From Tupaia tana (lineage: Eukaryota > Chordata > Mammalia > Scandentia > Tupaiidae), in assembly GCA_026018925.1 (NCBI GenBank), contig JAKSZU010000016.1, forward strand, positions 1,302,001 to 1,366,000: a stretch of 64,000 nt of DNA, written 5' to 3'. The notes under the pieces are model-generated. The model was not told the origin of the DNA, did no database searches, and saw only the letters and a list, made by a program, of their open reading frames with translations. Each line of letters starts with the position of its first letter. Position 1 is the first letter of the stretch. A program made the translations under genes and the position numbers. Shown here one piece after another: positions 1 to 11,018 of this stretch.

Positions 1-152
1 CCACCATGCCACTCAGGGGCTCAAAGACTCACTCTAGATGGTTCAGATAAATTAAAAAAAAAATGTAACTAGTTATTCTACATCAATATTTGTGCTAAGC
101 ATAACATATACTCGAAGAACCTGAATTTATAGCACCTTTGAAAAACAAACCT

Positions 153-325
153 GGGGACAGCAGGTTGAGTGATGGTTATTGGACTCTGACATAGCCAACT
201 ATGGTTCGAGCCCTGGACCTGATGGCTTGCTTTCTCACTTGCTTTCTGGTGAGCACACATGCCCTTTAGCAAAACTGAAAATAACAACAATAAATAAAAT
301 TAAATAAATAATTCTTTTTTTTAAA
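153..325 (+). mobile_element. SINE-B
   Basis: Head GGGGACAGCAGG, B box GGTTCGAGCCC, A/T tail. The next two SINEs landed in its tail. Confidence 0.85.
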
Positions 326-344
326 GAGGATTACTTTATTTAAC

Positions 345-561
345 TTTTTTTTTTTTGGAGAGATTTCTGCTATAGGGCACATGCACTTGCCAGAAAGACA
401 GAGACAGAGAGATAGAAAGTGAGAAATCATCCCCCAGGAGGGATCGCAGGCACATACGCACACGTGCCCAGCATGAGTTTAAGCCACCGGGTCTGGGACT
501 TGAACCATGGTCGACTACATGTGAGTCCAGAGACATAGCCATTATACCAACTGCTGGTCCC
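345..561 (-). mobile_element. SINE-A1
   Basis: Reads T-run, then GAGAGATTTCTGCTATAGGGC, to head complement CTGCTGGTCCC. Confidence 0.9.
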
Positions 562-569
562 ACTTCACT

Positions 570-730
570 TAACTTTTATTTATTTTATTTTTAATTTGAC
601 CTGGGGGTGGGGGAGAGGAAGAGAGAGAATACAGAAAGTGAGAAAGCAAACTGCCAGGTCCAGGACTTGAACTGAGCATTCTGCGGTCGGGAGTCCAACA
701 CCCTTAACCACCATACCACCTGCCAGCCCC
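570..730 (-). mobile_element. SINE-B
   Basis: Ends at head complement CCTGCCAGCCCC. Followed by the resumed tail (TAAATAATTCTTT) of the first SINE, so insertion was nested. Confidence 0.85.
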
Positions 731-1062
731 ATATAAATAATTCTTTAAAAAAAAAAAAAAAAAAAAAGAAAAGAAAGGAAAACCTAAGGGCTCCAAGAAT
801 GTCAAGGAGGAGTGAGAAAGGCTGACTGCTCCCCTACTTGGGACACGGCTGCCTATGCCAGGTGTCCCCAGCTGTATCCTGCTCCTGCTGCTCGGTCCTT
901 AGCATGGTCCTCGCCTTGTAAATGCCACCTGTCCGCACTGCTTCCCCGCAGCCCCCTCAGCACCCTACGACCTGAACCACACCTGCTGAGCTCCGCACCG
1001 TGTCTCATTAAGCTACGAAACTTTCCATCCCATGTAATTTCTCAGTAATTATCAAAATACCA

Positions 1063-1222
1063 GGCCGAGCAGGTGGCATGGTGGTTAAGTGTGCTGGACT
1101 CCCACATGGCTGACTGTGGTTCAAGTCTCGGACCTGGCGGCTTTCTCTCTTTCTCTCTGGTGAAATTAAAGACAGACAGACAGACAGACAAAAGTTAAAT
1201 GAGATAATTCTTTTAAAAAAAA
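1063..1222 (+). mobile_element. SINE-B
   Basis: GAGCAGGTGGCATGGTGGTTAA head, with a (CAGA)n expansion before the tail. Confidence 0.88.
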
Positions 1223-1381
1223 CCATATATGCCTAAAATAATTCAGTGCCCAGAATCTGTGGTTAAGTTCTGTGCTAACCTTCAGCACGTAGCCACCCGA
1301 GGTAAGCCAGCTGGGAGTGAGGACACTGAGGCTCAACTGCGGAGCCACATGTGGTGCTTTCACATGAAAGACCCAGTACGC

Positions 1382-1640
1382 GACCAGCAGGTGACGTGGC
1401 GGTTACGTGGCGGCACTCCCACGGGGCCCACCATGGTTTGAGTCCTGATCCTGGTGGCTTGAAACTCACACCAGGCGTGTGTATACGCCCCAGATCTCAG
1501 GAGAATGGAGAAAGGACTGCGGCGTGGCGGTCTGGCCGGGAAATGACTTCTTACCTTCCCTCTCACCGTCTCTGTCTTTCTCTCCGGTGAGCACATGCAC
1601 CTTAAGGCAAAAAACTCTTAAAAACAAAACAAAACATAAA
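1382..1640 (+). mobile_element. SINE-A2
   Basis: Head GACCAGCAGGTGACGTGGCG; diverged body; tail CAAAAAACTCTTAAAAAC. Confidence 0.85.
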
Positions 1641-2394
1641 GCACCCAGCACAACCAAATGAACAAAGGCAGACGAGAGGCTGCAGGTTACAGACTGACTT
1701 TGTTCTAGCTGCCACCTGTTCACGGAACGGGTCGCCGCAGACAGGGCAGAGGTGGGTTTTAAATGCTCCGTGGACGAGAAGCCGCGGGCCGGGGTCATCT
1801 CCAGGAGGAGCAAATGAGAAGCACCACGTGGGCCTCTGAGGGGCGATCAAACGGCGCTGCCAGCTCAGGCGTGCCCAGGACTTCCGCGCTATGGCGACCT
1901 TGCCCCGAGGGCAGCTGTCAGCCACGGGCACCTCCCAGCCCGAGCAGCCCCCCTGAGACCTACTGCCGCAGCGGGCACCTGGCAGCGGGGGTGCCCGAGC
2001 CTCCCGCCGCCAACGCCCAGGGCCCTGATCCCTTAGTGCAGGGTGCAGGGTCCCCACACGGAGGCTGTCCCCAGGAGTCACAATTAAGGCTCTCCGAGGC
2101 GGGAGGACTGAACTCCTAGGTGACCGACAGAGGCCAGAAACGCGGCCAGCGAGCTCTAATGGCCTCAGGTCTTGTGCTGTTGGGACACAGGCACAGGCCT
2201 CCCGCCGCCACCAGGGCTTCCTCCGGGTGCCTCGGAACCCCAGCAGGGACCGAAGTCTCCATAAGGGCGCTGTCCTCATCTCAGCTGAGGACACCCCAAG
2301 CCCCACTGCCAGGAACCGGGAGACTTTACCGCGGTGCGGAACACTTGCCTGCAGCAGCCAACGCCGCCAGTCTAATCCGCTTACTGCAGGTCTG

Positions 2395-2570
2395 CCGGTA
2401 GGGGGCGCTCCGGGCTGCGGATCTGACGGTAGGGGGCGCCCTGGAGAGGGGACCTGAGGGCAGAGGGAGCCCCGGACTGCGGATCTGACAGTAGGGGGCG
2501 CCTCAGAGCACGGGCCTGAGGGTAGGGGGCGCCCCAGACTGTGGACCTGACAGCAGAGGGCGCCCTAGCC
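2395..2570 (+). promoter_or_regulatory. 31-bp tandem array of CTCF-like cores
   Basis: Six repeat units place the cores GTAGGGGGCGC (2398, 2429, 2491, 2522), GCAGAGGGAGC (2460) and GCAGAGGGCGC (2553) at exactly 31-bp steps. The first reads CCGGTAGGGGGCGC, close to the CTCF core consensus CC-A/G-S-Y-AG-R-K-GGC-R-S. The other exact cores keep the AGGGGGCGC heart but differ in the flanking CC. Being identical to a core motif is seen; CTCF binding is inferred. The array sits in a CpG-rich stretch of intron 7. Confidence 0.6.
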
Positions 2571-2999
2571 TGCCCGGGGCAGCTGGGAGGCTGGGAAGGG
2601 TGCTGGTCGGAGGTGGTAGCGGCAAGTGAACGCGCAGTGCAGAGCCGAGCGCAGATGCCCTGGGACCACCAGGACAGCGGCCGTGGATCACCAAGGCCAT
2701 CCAAACCGAACGCCGACCCGGAGAGGGCAGCAGGGCGGACGGGCAGTCATCAACTGTCACCCGGAGGTGAGCTACAGGCAACTCACCTCCTGAAGAGCCG
2801 AAATCCAGCACGGAATGAACATCTGCCAGACCGCCTTCCCTCTCAGGGCTCAGGCAGAACCCCGCTCTGTGACAGCCCTGGGTGCCACTCCAGGCCACTG
2901 AGTGCCACCGCTTGGCAGGGAGGAGGCTCCACTGCGCAATCGGCCATCTGAAGGCCCAGGCTAGAGCAAAGATACCATCTCTCTCTGAAAAAACGACGA

Positions 3000-3170
3000 C
3001 TTATTTATTATCACTGTTGCTTACTTTTGCTATAGGGCACGTGCGCTCACCAGAGACAGAGAACGAGAGACAGGGACCATGGGAAGCTAGTCACCGGGTC
3101 TGGGATAAGAGCCCAGGGCAGCCATGTGGGAGTCCTGAGCCCCAACCACTGTGCCCTGCCGGCCCCCAAA
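3000..3170 (-). mobile_element. SINE-B-like
   Basis: TTTGCTATAGGGCACGTGCG to GTGCCCTGCCGGCCCCC; it lacks the A-type centre. Confidence 0.8.
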
Positions 3171-3998
3171 GCTACCATCTTTAAGGGAAAACTCTCCCAG
3201 GTCACTGAGCCGTTTCTGTGGTCCACGGGGCCATGGTGGTTAGTGTGGGACCCGCCAGTGCTGCCGGCAGGGCAGAGGGAAGGCCTCTGTGGCAGGAGGC
3301 CAGCGAGGAGGCGGAGGCCATCATGGGCTGATGGGGTGCCTCTGTCACCCCACAGAATGGAAGGGGGTCCACGCGGACGGGGTGCAGGCTGAGGCTGCAG
3401 CCGCCCTGCGTCCGCCAGGCACACCCACTCCCACGACAGGTTGGCCCAGGCTTGTGGGTCGCCTCTCTGTCTCCCTCACCGAGGAAAGAGAGGACAGCCG
3501 GGGCCGGGAGAAGCTGTTCTCCGAGCATCTCCCATCGCCTCCCCTCTGGTCCCCACTTCATCTGACCCCACGACCAATGTCAGGTTTCGGGAACCTCACT
3601 TCACCCCACCCGGCCAGGTCCTAACATCAGCAATTCCAAACGCCAGCCGTGTCGCCAGCTGCAGCGCGATGCATGTCATGGAGCCACTCTACATGCCTGA
3701 ACCCGGCCGCTCCCAGGGGCTACCTGGACACCCTGAGCAAGCACCTCGCTGGGCCCCGTGAGCCACCACACTGTGGTCGGCCTGTGGGCAGGTGCCCAAG
3801 GCCCCAGGAGCTGCAGGCTGGGGGGACTCCCGTCCACCCGTCTCCCTCGTGCCCAGGTTACCCTAGTAACGACCTCAGATCACAGGCTTGCTCTGGCCGT
3901 CCTCCTGTACCTCACTGTGAATCAAACATGCCCGCCCCGCCAGGCATCAAAGCGTCAACTCCTCAACCTCGACCTGATCTCTCCAAGGATCTGTGTGT

Positions 3999-4245
3999 GG
4001 GCCAGCCGGGCGGCGTGGTGGGGAAGGCCGCTGGATCCCACACGGCCGACTGTGCAGGTCAGTCCCAGACCTGGTGACCTGGAAAACACACCGGACATAG
4101 GTCCGTGCCGAAAATTCCACGAGGAGAATGGAGGAGAAGGGATTGCAGCATGGCCGGCCCCCAGGGGGCGGTGGTTCTTGGGTTCCTTCTCTTTCTCTCT
4201 CTCCAACAAGCGCATGCACCTCGTGGGGAGAAAAACTGAGAAAAA
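3999..4245 (+). mobile_element. SINE-A2, diverged
   Basis: GGGCCAGCCGGGCGGCGTGG head; GGAGAATGGAGGAGAAGGG body. Confidence 0.8.
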
Positions 4246-4288
4246 AGAGAGCTGCGTCTTTCTGACCTTCCCCTTTCCCGGTAGCAGA

Positions 4289-4311
4289 ATTGTGTGTGTG
4301 TGTGTGTGTGT
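4289..4311. repeat. (TG)n microsatellite
   Basis: About 11 TG dinucleotides at the junction between two SINE-A copies. Confidence 0.9.
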
Positions 4312-4561
4312 CTGAGAGGTTTTTGCTATAGGATGCATGCGCTTGCCAGAAAGACAGACAGAAACAGACAGAAAGTGAGAAATCACCCCCAGGGGGGATG
4401 GCCACGCCGCAATCCCTTCTCCTCCATTCTCCCCTCGGGATCTTGGGCATGCACGCACACGCGCCCAGCGTGAGTTTTAAGTCACCAGGTCCGGGACGTG
4501 AACCGCGGTCGACTACGTGGGAGTCCAGCGACATAGCCATTATGCTAACTCTGCTGGTCCC
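4312..4561 (-). mobile_element. SINE-A1
   Basis: Starts GAGAGGTTTTTGCTATAGG after the TG microsatellite; ends CTCTGCTGGTCCC. Confidence 0.92.
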
Positions 4562-4564
4562 TGT

Positions 4565-4811
4565 TTTAAAGATTTTTTCCCCAGAGGGCACGTGTGCTTG
4601 CGGGAGAGACAGAGACAGACAGAGAAAAGTGAGAAAGCACCCGGGAGGTAGGCCATATCGCAATTCCAGCTCCTCCACGCTCCTCTCAGGATCCGGGGCA
4701 TGAACACACACATGCCCAGTGTGATTTTTCAAGCTGCTGAGTCTGGGATTTGAACCATAGTCCACCACGTGGAGTCCAGTGCCTTAACTACCATACTGCC
4801 TGATGGCCCCA
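4565..4811 (-). mobile_element. SINE-A2
   Basis: Directly follows the previous copy; ends CTGCCTGATGGCCCC. Confidence 0.87.
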
Positions 4812-5146
4812 GGAATACTTTAATAAAAACCTTCCACAGGCATTTCTAGCGCCATGTTTGATTGGCTTTGTAACATCTAAATAAGCAGCCACGGTAACAA
4901 GTAGGACGAGCACTGACAGGCTGGTGACAACCACGGCTGACCGCTAGGGCCGAGAACTCAGCTGCTGACGGTCAAGGGCAGCAGGGACTGCGAAGAGCTG
5001 ACGAGTCCCAACAGCTCGGAGCCAGCACGAGGCCAAGGCTGGTCTGTGACATGCGGGTCCCTTCCGAAGGCTTTGAATTTGTTACTGACGTGAGACGGCG
5101 GCAGGACTGTTGTCCCACCCTGCCCCTCTACCCTGCAGACACCCAC

Positions 5147-5785
5147 CTGGAGGTGAGCTGTCCATCCTGGGACCCTCGCCTGGAGGTGAGCGGTCTGTCC
5201 TGGGACACCCTTGCCCGGAGTGAGCTGTCCACCCCGGGACACCAGTCCGGAGGTGAGCTGTCCATCCCGGGACACCAGTCCGGAGGTGAGCTGTCCGTCC
5301 CGGGACACCAGTCCGGAGGTGAGCTGTCCGTCCCGGGACCCTCGCCTGGAGGTGAACCCTCCCGGGACCTGGAGGTGAACTGTCCGTCCCGGGACCCTCG
5401 CCTGGAGGTGAACTGTCCGTCCCGGGACCCTCGCCTGGAGGTGAACTGTCTGTCCTGGGATCCTCGCCCGGAGTGAGCTGTCCGTCCCGGGACACCAGTC
5501 CGGAGGTGAGCTGTCCGTCCCGGGACCCTCGACTGGAGGTGAACTGTCTGTCCCGGGACCCTCGCCTGGAGGTGAACTGTCTGTCCCGGGACCCTCGCCT
5601 GGAGGTGAGTTGTCCGTCCCGGGACCCTCGCCCGGAGGTGAGCTGTCTGTCCCGGGACCCTCGCCCGGAGGTGAGCTGTCCGTCCCGGGACACCCCCGGA
5701 GGTGAGCTGTCCGTCCCGGGGCCCTCGCCCGGAGGTGAGCTGTCCGTCCCGGGACACCCGCCCGGAGGTGAGCTGTCTGGGGGGG
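5147..5785. repeat. 33-bp minisatellite
   Basis: About 19 imperfect units built on GGAGGTGAGCTGTCCGTCCC followed by GGGACACCAGTCC or GGGACCCTCGCCT. Because 33 is divisible by three and most units lack stops, long open frames run through it on both strands. I treat those as artefacts of the repeat. Confidence 0.96.
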
Positions 5786-5926
5786 GGGAATTTTACTATG
5801 CTGGGGTTTGGCTCAGGGTACAATAAATCTCTATTCATTCTGGTGATTACTAGGAGCTATAACTACTCTTTCCTTACAGGAACACCTAGGCCTTAACAAG
5901 TTTATATACAACTTAGAAAAAAAAAC

Positions 5927-6170
5927 TTTTCTTTTTTTCTTTCTTTGGAGAGGTTTTTGCTATAGGGTGTGTGCACTCGTCAGAGAGACAAAAAGTGAGA
6001 AATCACCCCCCAGGGGGGGAAGGCCATGCTGCAATCCCTCCATTCTCCTCTCTGGATATTGGGCATGCACACATGCCTGGCATGAGTTTAAGTCACCGGG
6101 TCTGGGACTTGAACCGTGGTAGACTACATGGGAGTCCAGTGACATAACCACTACACCATGTGTTGATCCC
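5927..6170 (-). mobile_element. SINE-A1
   Basis: GGAGAGGTTTTTGCTATAGG to CATGTGTTGATCCC. Confidence 0.9.
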
Positions 6171-6389
6171 AATATTTATCTACTAATAGATACGGTATTT
6201 TTCTTGCAGACTATGCTCAACTCCATGTAGAACCACTGTAAAGTCTGTTTCATTGCTACCAGAATTGTGTTTATCTTCTGGACTTTTAAACTGTATGGTA
6301 CGTAAGAAACAGCTGAAGAGCTGCTGCAGGATCCCAGCTATCTCCTCGTCAACTGTAATGGGGTTGTGAATGGCAGAGGTAAGAGTCTG

Positions 6390-6652
6390 AGTATGTGTGT
6401 ACAATGTGTCAGAGGTCTGTGTGTTCACAGGGACAGAGGAGAAAGCATCCTTATGAGGCATGGCAACACTGCAATCTCTGCTCCCCCATTTCTTCATCCT
6501 GTTGGGATTTGGGGTGTGTGTGCACACACAGACACACACACTCACACACATTCATGTGCCCCGTGTTTTTCAAGGTGCTGGGGCTAGGACTTGAACCACA
6601 GTTGTCCATATGAGATTCAGCTCCCCTAAACCACAAAGTCATAACAGGACAG
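6390..6652 (-). mobile_element. SINE-A2, degraded
   Basis: GGACTTGAACCACAG B box and an expanded CA stretch near 6520-6550. Confidence 0.75.
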
Positions 6653-6674
6653 CCTAGAATCTGAGTGTTTTTTT

Positions 6675-6856
6675 AAAAAATTACTTATTTAATTTTACTT
6701 ATTATTATTATTTTAAAATTTGCTATAGGGCATGTGTGCTCACTTGAGTGACATAAGAGAGAAAGAGAATGAGAAAGCAAGCTGCCAGGTCTGGGACTTG
6801 AACTGTGGTCAGCCATGTGGGAGTCTAGCGCTTAACTACCATGTCACCTGCTGCCC
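6675..6856 (-). mobile_element. SINE-B
   Basis: A/T-rich tail, then GCAAGCTGCCAGGTCTGGGA; ends CACCTGCTGCCCC. Confidence 0.87.
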
Positions 6857-6950
6857 CTTCAATCTGAGTTTTAAATGAGCATGCCATGTGACCCTGATGC
6901 AGACAGTTTAGTTACACAGTACCATTACTAAGTTCTAATGAGTAGACTTT

Positions 6951-7218
6951 TTTTTTTTTTTTTTGGAGAGGTTTTTCGCTACAGGGCGCGTGCGCTTGCC
7001 AGACAGACAGAGAGAGACAGAGAGATAGAAAGCGAGAAATCAACCCCCAGGGGGGATGGTCACACCGCAATCCCTTCTCCTCCATTCTCCTCTTGGGATC
7101 TTGGGCACGCACGCACACGCGCCCAGCGTAAGTTGTAAGCCACGGGGTCCGAGACACGAACCGCGGTCGACTACGTGGGAGTCCAGCGACATAGCCATTA
7201 CGCTAACTGCTGGTTCCC
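6951..7218 (-). mobile_element. SINE-A1, young, with TSD
   Basis: Near-consensus and CpG-rich. The target-site duplication TAATGAGTAGACTTTT is perfect at 6935-6950 and 7219-7234. Confidence 0.97.
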
Positions 7219-7675
7219 TAATGAGTAGACTTTTAAATACAATTTACACTCCTCCAGGCAAACATTCTAAGCTTTGCATCTTACGATTCTTTTCTGTTTT
7301 ATTACATTAGCCACGATTCCCAGAACAGTATGATCGGTATTATATTCTCAGGTTTAACCCTGCTGGGTTGTGAAGGGCTCTTTAGGTAAAGAGATAGATT
7401 TAATTTTTTTAATATTAAGAACTTCATATATACTGTTGAATAAAGAGAGTTATGTTTAATTCTATGAGAGCAGGGATCACAGGTAACTGTCTGAATGAAG
7501 GAGCTAGCTCCCATTTTCTCCTTCTATTTTTGAAACATCTGGATATTATCTCTTCTTTGAAGGTTTAGAAAAGTTTACTTATGAGTAAATTATAATAATT
7601 CTGGACCTTTTGATGGGATCCCTTATGTGACAACAATTCTTCCCTAATTATTGGTTTGCTAAGATTTTCTATCTT

Positions 7676-7810
7676 GGGGCTGGCAGGTGGCATGCTGGTT
7701 AAGGTGCTGGACTCCCACAAAGCTGATGGCGGTTCGAGTCCCAGATCTGGTGGTTTGCTTTCTCATGTTCCCTCTCTTTGGTCAAGTTAAAAATAATAAT
7801 AAGTAAAATT
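7676..7810 (+). mobile_element. SINE-B
   Basis: GGGGCTGGCAGGTGGCATGC head, GGTTCGAGTCCCAG B box. Confidence 0.88.
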
Positions 7811-7847
7811 TCTATTTCTCAAGTTAGATTTTCTTGTATTTCTTTTT

Positions 7848-8021
7848 TTTAAAGACTTATTTTTTATTTTAACTTTGCCAATTATTATTATTTTAATATT
7901 TCAGAGAGACACAAGAGACAGAGAGAGAGAATGAGAAAGCAAGCCTCCAGGTCTGGGACTTGAACCACGGTCAGCATGTGGGAGTCCAGCATCCCTAACC
8001 ACCACAGTATGTACTGACCCC
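7848..8021 (-). mobile_element. SINE-B
   Basis: GGGACTTGAACCACGGTCAG B box region; ends GTACTGACCCC. Confidence 0.85.
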
Positions 8022-8434
8022 AGATTTTCTTAGATATCTAGTTACTGTTCTATTTCACTGTGACTTTCAAATTTAGAGAACTGTATATCTTTCAAAATAA
8101 AAAATTTAGCCTTCTACATGGTTGCTAATTTCATGACTCTTAAATGTTATATTTAAGGTTTATCTTAGTTTTTCATCTCTTAAAAAGAGTCAACATTTTC
8201 AAATAAAATTCAATAGTTTCATAAGAATTTTTCCCCTTTTCTTCTGCTAGCTCCATAAAAATCTTAGGTTGAACACTACAGTAAAAAAGCAGAAATCAGA
8301 AAAGAAGATTTAGGATAACCAGGATGATTTATAGATACTTTAATATACTACCACTGGTTCTGTCGATAAAGTCATATACAAAGTCAAACAAATGCACAAA
8401 ACTCTATCACAGTTACTTTAAGAATGTGACATTA

Positions 8435-8690
8435 GGGACCAGCAGTTTGTGTAATGGCTACGTCGCTGGACTCCCATGTAGTCAACTGCGGTTCGAGACT
8501 CGGAGCCAGTGGCTTAAACTCATGCAGGGCGCGTGTGTGTGTATGCCCAAGATCCCGGAAGGAGAAGAGACTGCAGAGTGTGGCCATCCCCCCGGGGGGC
8601 GATTTCTCGCTTTCCGTTTCTGTCTTTCTGGCAAGTGCATGCGCCCTATAGCAAAAACCTCTCAGAAAGAAAAGAAAGAAAAAGAAAAAA
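8435..8690 (+). mobile_element. SINE-A1 with TSD
   Basis: GGGACCAGCAGTTTGTGTAA head. Flanked by AAGAATGTGACAT / AAGAATATGACAT. Confidence 0.94.
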
Positions 8691-9624
8691 AGAATATGAC
8701 ATGATATACTTTAATTCCTGGGAAAATGGTCACAGTGGGTTGCAGATCCCAAAAATGAAACATAATGATCTTACACAAAATTAAGTACGTTGATGGAAAA
8801 TGCAGATTTTCTCGACCATCTGTGACTACAGAAGTCTTGAAGGACTGTTGGTAAGTTCTCACTGTTAGGTAAATTTCTAGAATTTTCTCTAAAGCACCCA
8901 TCTACGTAAGGGTTAGAAACATCCTTGGCTCCATCACAAATTAAGGATTACACCTGCTACTTGGGACTTCCCTGTGAGGACTGAAGTGTCTGGAAATACT
9001 TTTTTTTATTTCATTAGCAGGTGAACAAGTATTCCTGGTCTTCCACAAACATAAATTAATAGCCAGAAAGAGTAACATTACTAAAGTAAAACATGCAAAC
9101 AGAAAAGGAATTCTGTCAGGTGCTGTGGGGGTTCAAGAGATGAGTGAGATCTGCCCCTGAGCTGGAGAACCTTAGAGTCACAATAAAGTGAGTTAAGGCA
9201 TAGGGAGACACACTCGGGAAGGAAATCCTCGCGCTTGGAGAGCTGGGACAACGCATACGGAGGGCGTTTTAGACAGCAGCAGCCAAACCACGGTAAGGAA
9301 ACGAGGGGCAACGGGTATGTGAAAACGTCACGAATTAAAGTATAGGAGGGGCCGCTAACAAGCTCTTAGAAAAATAAAGTACAAGCTTGTTTCGGTCCCA
9401 AAAAGTGCTGAAACCAACACACAGTTTTTTGGTAATAGGGATTTCCCGTGAACTGTTGGAAGAGCCCATACACGCGTGAAAATGCAGGGCACAGGGTGTG
9501 TAAGCTCTGGCCTGCCCGAGGTCAGCGGGGACTGCACGACGGCTGCGGTCCGCAGAGCTGGCCCAGGAGTTGCACAAACGCTCTCCCAGGTCTGTGGCCG
9601 AGAACACGCTGTCTCTAAGGAGAG

Positions 9625-9726
9625 CACACAGCGTGCAGAGTACAGACGACATGCAGAGTGCACACGACACGCAGAGTGCACACGACACACAGAGCGCAGA
9701 CAACACGCAGAGTGCATGACACACGG
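9625..9726. repeat. 18-bp tandem repeat
   Basis: Five to six units of the form CACACGACACGCAGAGTG with substitutions, about 170 nt downstream (in gene direction) of the exon 7 donor. Confidence 0.85.
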
Positions 9727-9894
9727 AGGAGTGCCCGGGGTCTGGACGCACCCAGCTGCTCAGGGGAGGTTTCCTGAGGGGTATTATGGGAGAAGGAAAG
9801 CTGGTCCAGACCCTGAGAGCCACTGAAGGCCTCGGCGGGTGAGGCAGACACGGAGGGGCGGGGTCCTCGGGCTCAGGGCTCAGCCGCGTCCTAC

Positions 9895-10064
9895 CTTCTG
9901 GGCGATCATATTGCAGATCTCGGGCAGGAAGTCCTCGCTGAGCAGCTTGTACAGCTGCCGCTCCCGAAGGGAGGTCCTCTCTCGGAAGCTCTCGGTGACC
10001 TGTCTCCACTCCTCTTCCGTCTGGCACAGGAGCCACCAAGTGCCTTGGCCTGGGCCCTGGGAAC
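9895..10064 (-). CDS. CECR2: CECR2 coding exon 7 (WSD-like segment)
   Basis: This 170-nt exon completes a glycine codon and adds 56 codons, from [19 protein letters not shown] to [17 protein letters not shown]. The [16 protein letters not shown] motif is the third WHIM-type element of the N-terminal ISWI-partner region. The sequence is identical to human CECR2 as I recall it. The acceptor is TTGTTCTGCAG; the donor is AAG/GTAGGA, starting at 9894 and weak. It ends in phase 0. The next human exon (starting with a basic GKRPQR-like segment) was looked for in 1-9894 and not found, so the gene continues beyond the left edge of the window. Confidence 0.97.
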
Positions 10065-10179
10065 CTGCAGAACAAGCAGTGGCTGAGGGACCCGCGGGCC
10101 GTCTCTGCCCTGGCTCCCAACGAAAGCAAGGCACCAGGGACAAAGGCCTGGGGTGTGTAACTGCGGCTGTGTGAGCACG

Positions 10180-10331
10180 TGTCTGTTTTTGATTTTGCTG
10201 CAGGGCACGTGTGTTTGGGGGGGGGGGGGAAGAGGGGAAGTGTAAGAAATCACCCCGAGGGGACGGCCACGCATGTACAGGCCAGCGGCTGGCCGTGTGG
10301 GATCCAGCTGCCTCACCCTGCGGCTAGCCCA
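10180..10331 (-). mobile_element. SINE-A2, degraded
   Basis: GCTGCAGGGCACGTGTG, then a 13-nt G run near 10218 and GGGACGGCCACGC. Confidence 0.6.
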
Positions 10332-10371
10332 CTGCCAGCGTGCCGACAGGCAACACAAGTACATAGTGAGC

Positions 10372-10592
10372 TTTTGTTTTTTGTTTTCAGGCTTTGCCTG
10401 CGGAGAGAGGAGGAATGAGGAACAAACCTCGGGGAGACGGCCAGCACAGTCCCTCCTTTTCCCTCCCCTCAGGGTATTTAGTACACACACATATGCGCCT
10501 GGCATGACTGTCAAGCCACGGATCTGGGACTGGAACCATGGCTGACCAGGTGGGACTCCTGCGCCTTAACCACCAGGCCCACCAGCTGGCCT
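10372..10592 (-). mobile_element. SINE-A2, degraded
   Basis: CACACATATGCGCCTGGCAT and GGGACTGGAACCATGGCTGA; ends ACCAGCTGGCC. Confidence 0.75.
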
Positions 10593-11018
10593 TGCGAGTG
10601 TGACTTTAATAAGCTACTGGGTTGTTGGGACAGTGATGACACATTTCCACACAGAAAGATACGTCAAGCCTTCCCCGATGACCTAACAGAACGGAGCATT
10701 TGAGAAACTCATGGATTTCTGTTTTACTAAATGATGCTGAGCTGGGCCTCTGTGGTCTACCCTGTCTCATTTCCCTGTGAGGGTGGAGCTTGCCCTGAGG
10801 TGGATGCTCCCTGGAGTACAGAATTAACTCCGGGTAGGAAACCAGTGCGCAGTGTGACCTGCGAGGGAAGCACTGTGCCCCCGGTGAAGCCCAGCTCTCG
10901 GGGCAGCTGCTCAGTCACTGCAAGGCTCTTTAACCACCTGGTGGGACCCTGGGAAAGGACAGAGTCCCCCCACCACATAAACAACCACGGGTACTGAATC
11001 GCTTCTTTGTGACATTAC

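Larger units (their letters stand above)
1..9894 (-). other. CECR2: CECR2 intron 7 (partial)
   Basis: Downstream intronic sequence from the GTAGGA donor to the window edge. It contains SINEs, a 33-bp and an 18-bp minisatellite, and the 31-bp CTCF-like array. Blocks without a recognised feature: 731-1062, 1641-2394 (GC- and CpG-rich), 2571-2999, 3171-3998, 4812-5146, 7235-7675 (A/T-rich), 8022-8434 and 8704-9624 (checked for the next CECR2 exon, none seen). Confidence 0.88.
10065..11018 (-). other. CECR2: CECR2 intron 6
   Basis: 954 nt between a GTAATG donor and a CTGCAG acceptor. Two degraded minus-strand SINE-A2 copies occupy 10180-10592. I recognise nothing in 10593-11018. Confidence 0.94.

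Noticed and set aside
1602..2306. 234-codon minus-strand frame in GC-rich DNA
   Set aside because: Arg/Pro/Leu-rich, as expected for stop-poor GC-rich sequence. No domain, splice context or homology that I recognise.
3947..4768. Long minus-strand open frame of over 270 codons
   Set aside because: It runs through three SINE copies and their pyrimidine tracts. The peptide is the translated SINE seen all over the window.
5147..5785. Possible CRISPR array
   Set aside because: Units are directly tandem with no unique spacers, and the setting is a mammalian intron.
5082..5838. Minus-strand frames of 203 and 236 codons
   Set aside because: They are the 33-bp minisatellite read in different frames, not a gene.
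1..9894. Search for CECR2 exon 8
   Set aside because: No lysine/arginine-rich coding stretch with AG/GT borders and the right phase was found on the minus strand.
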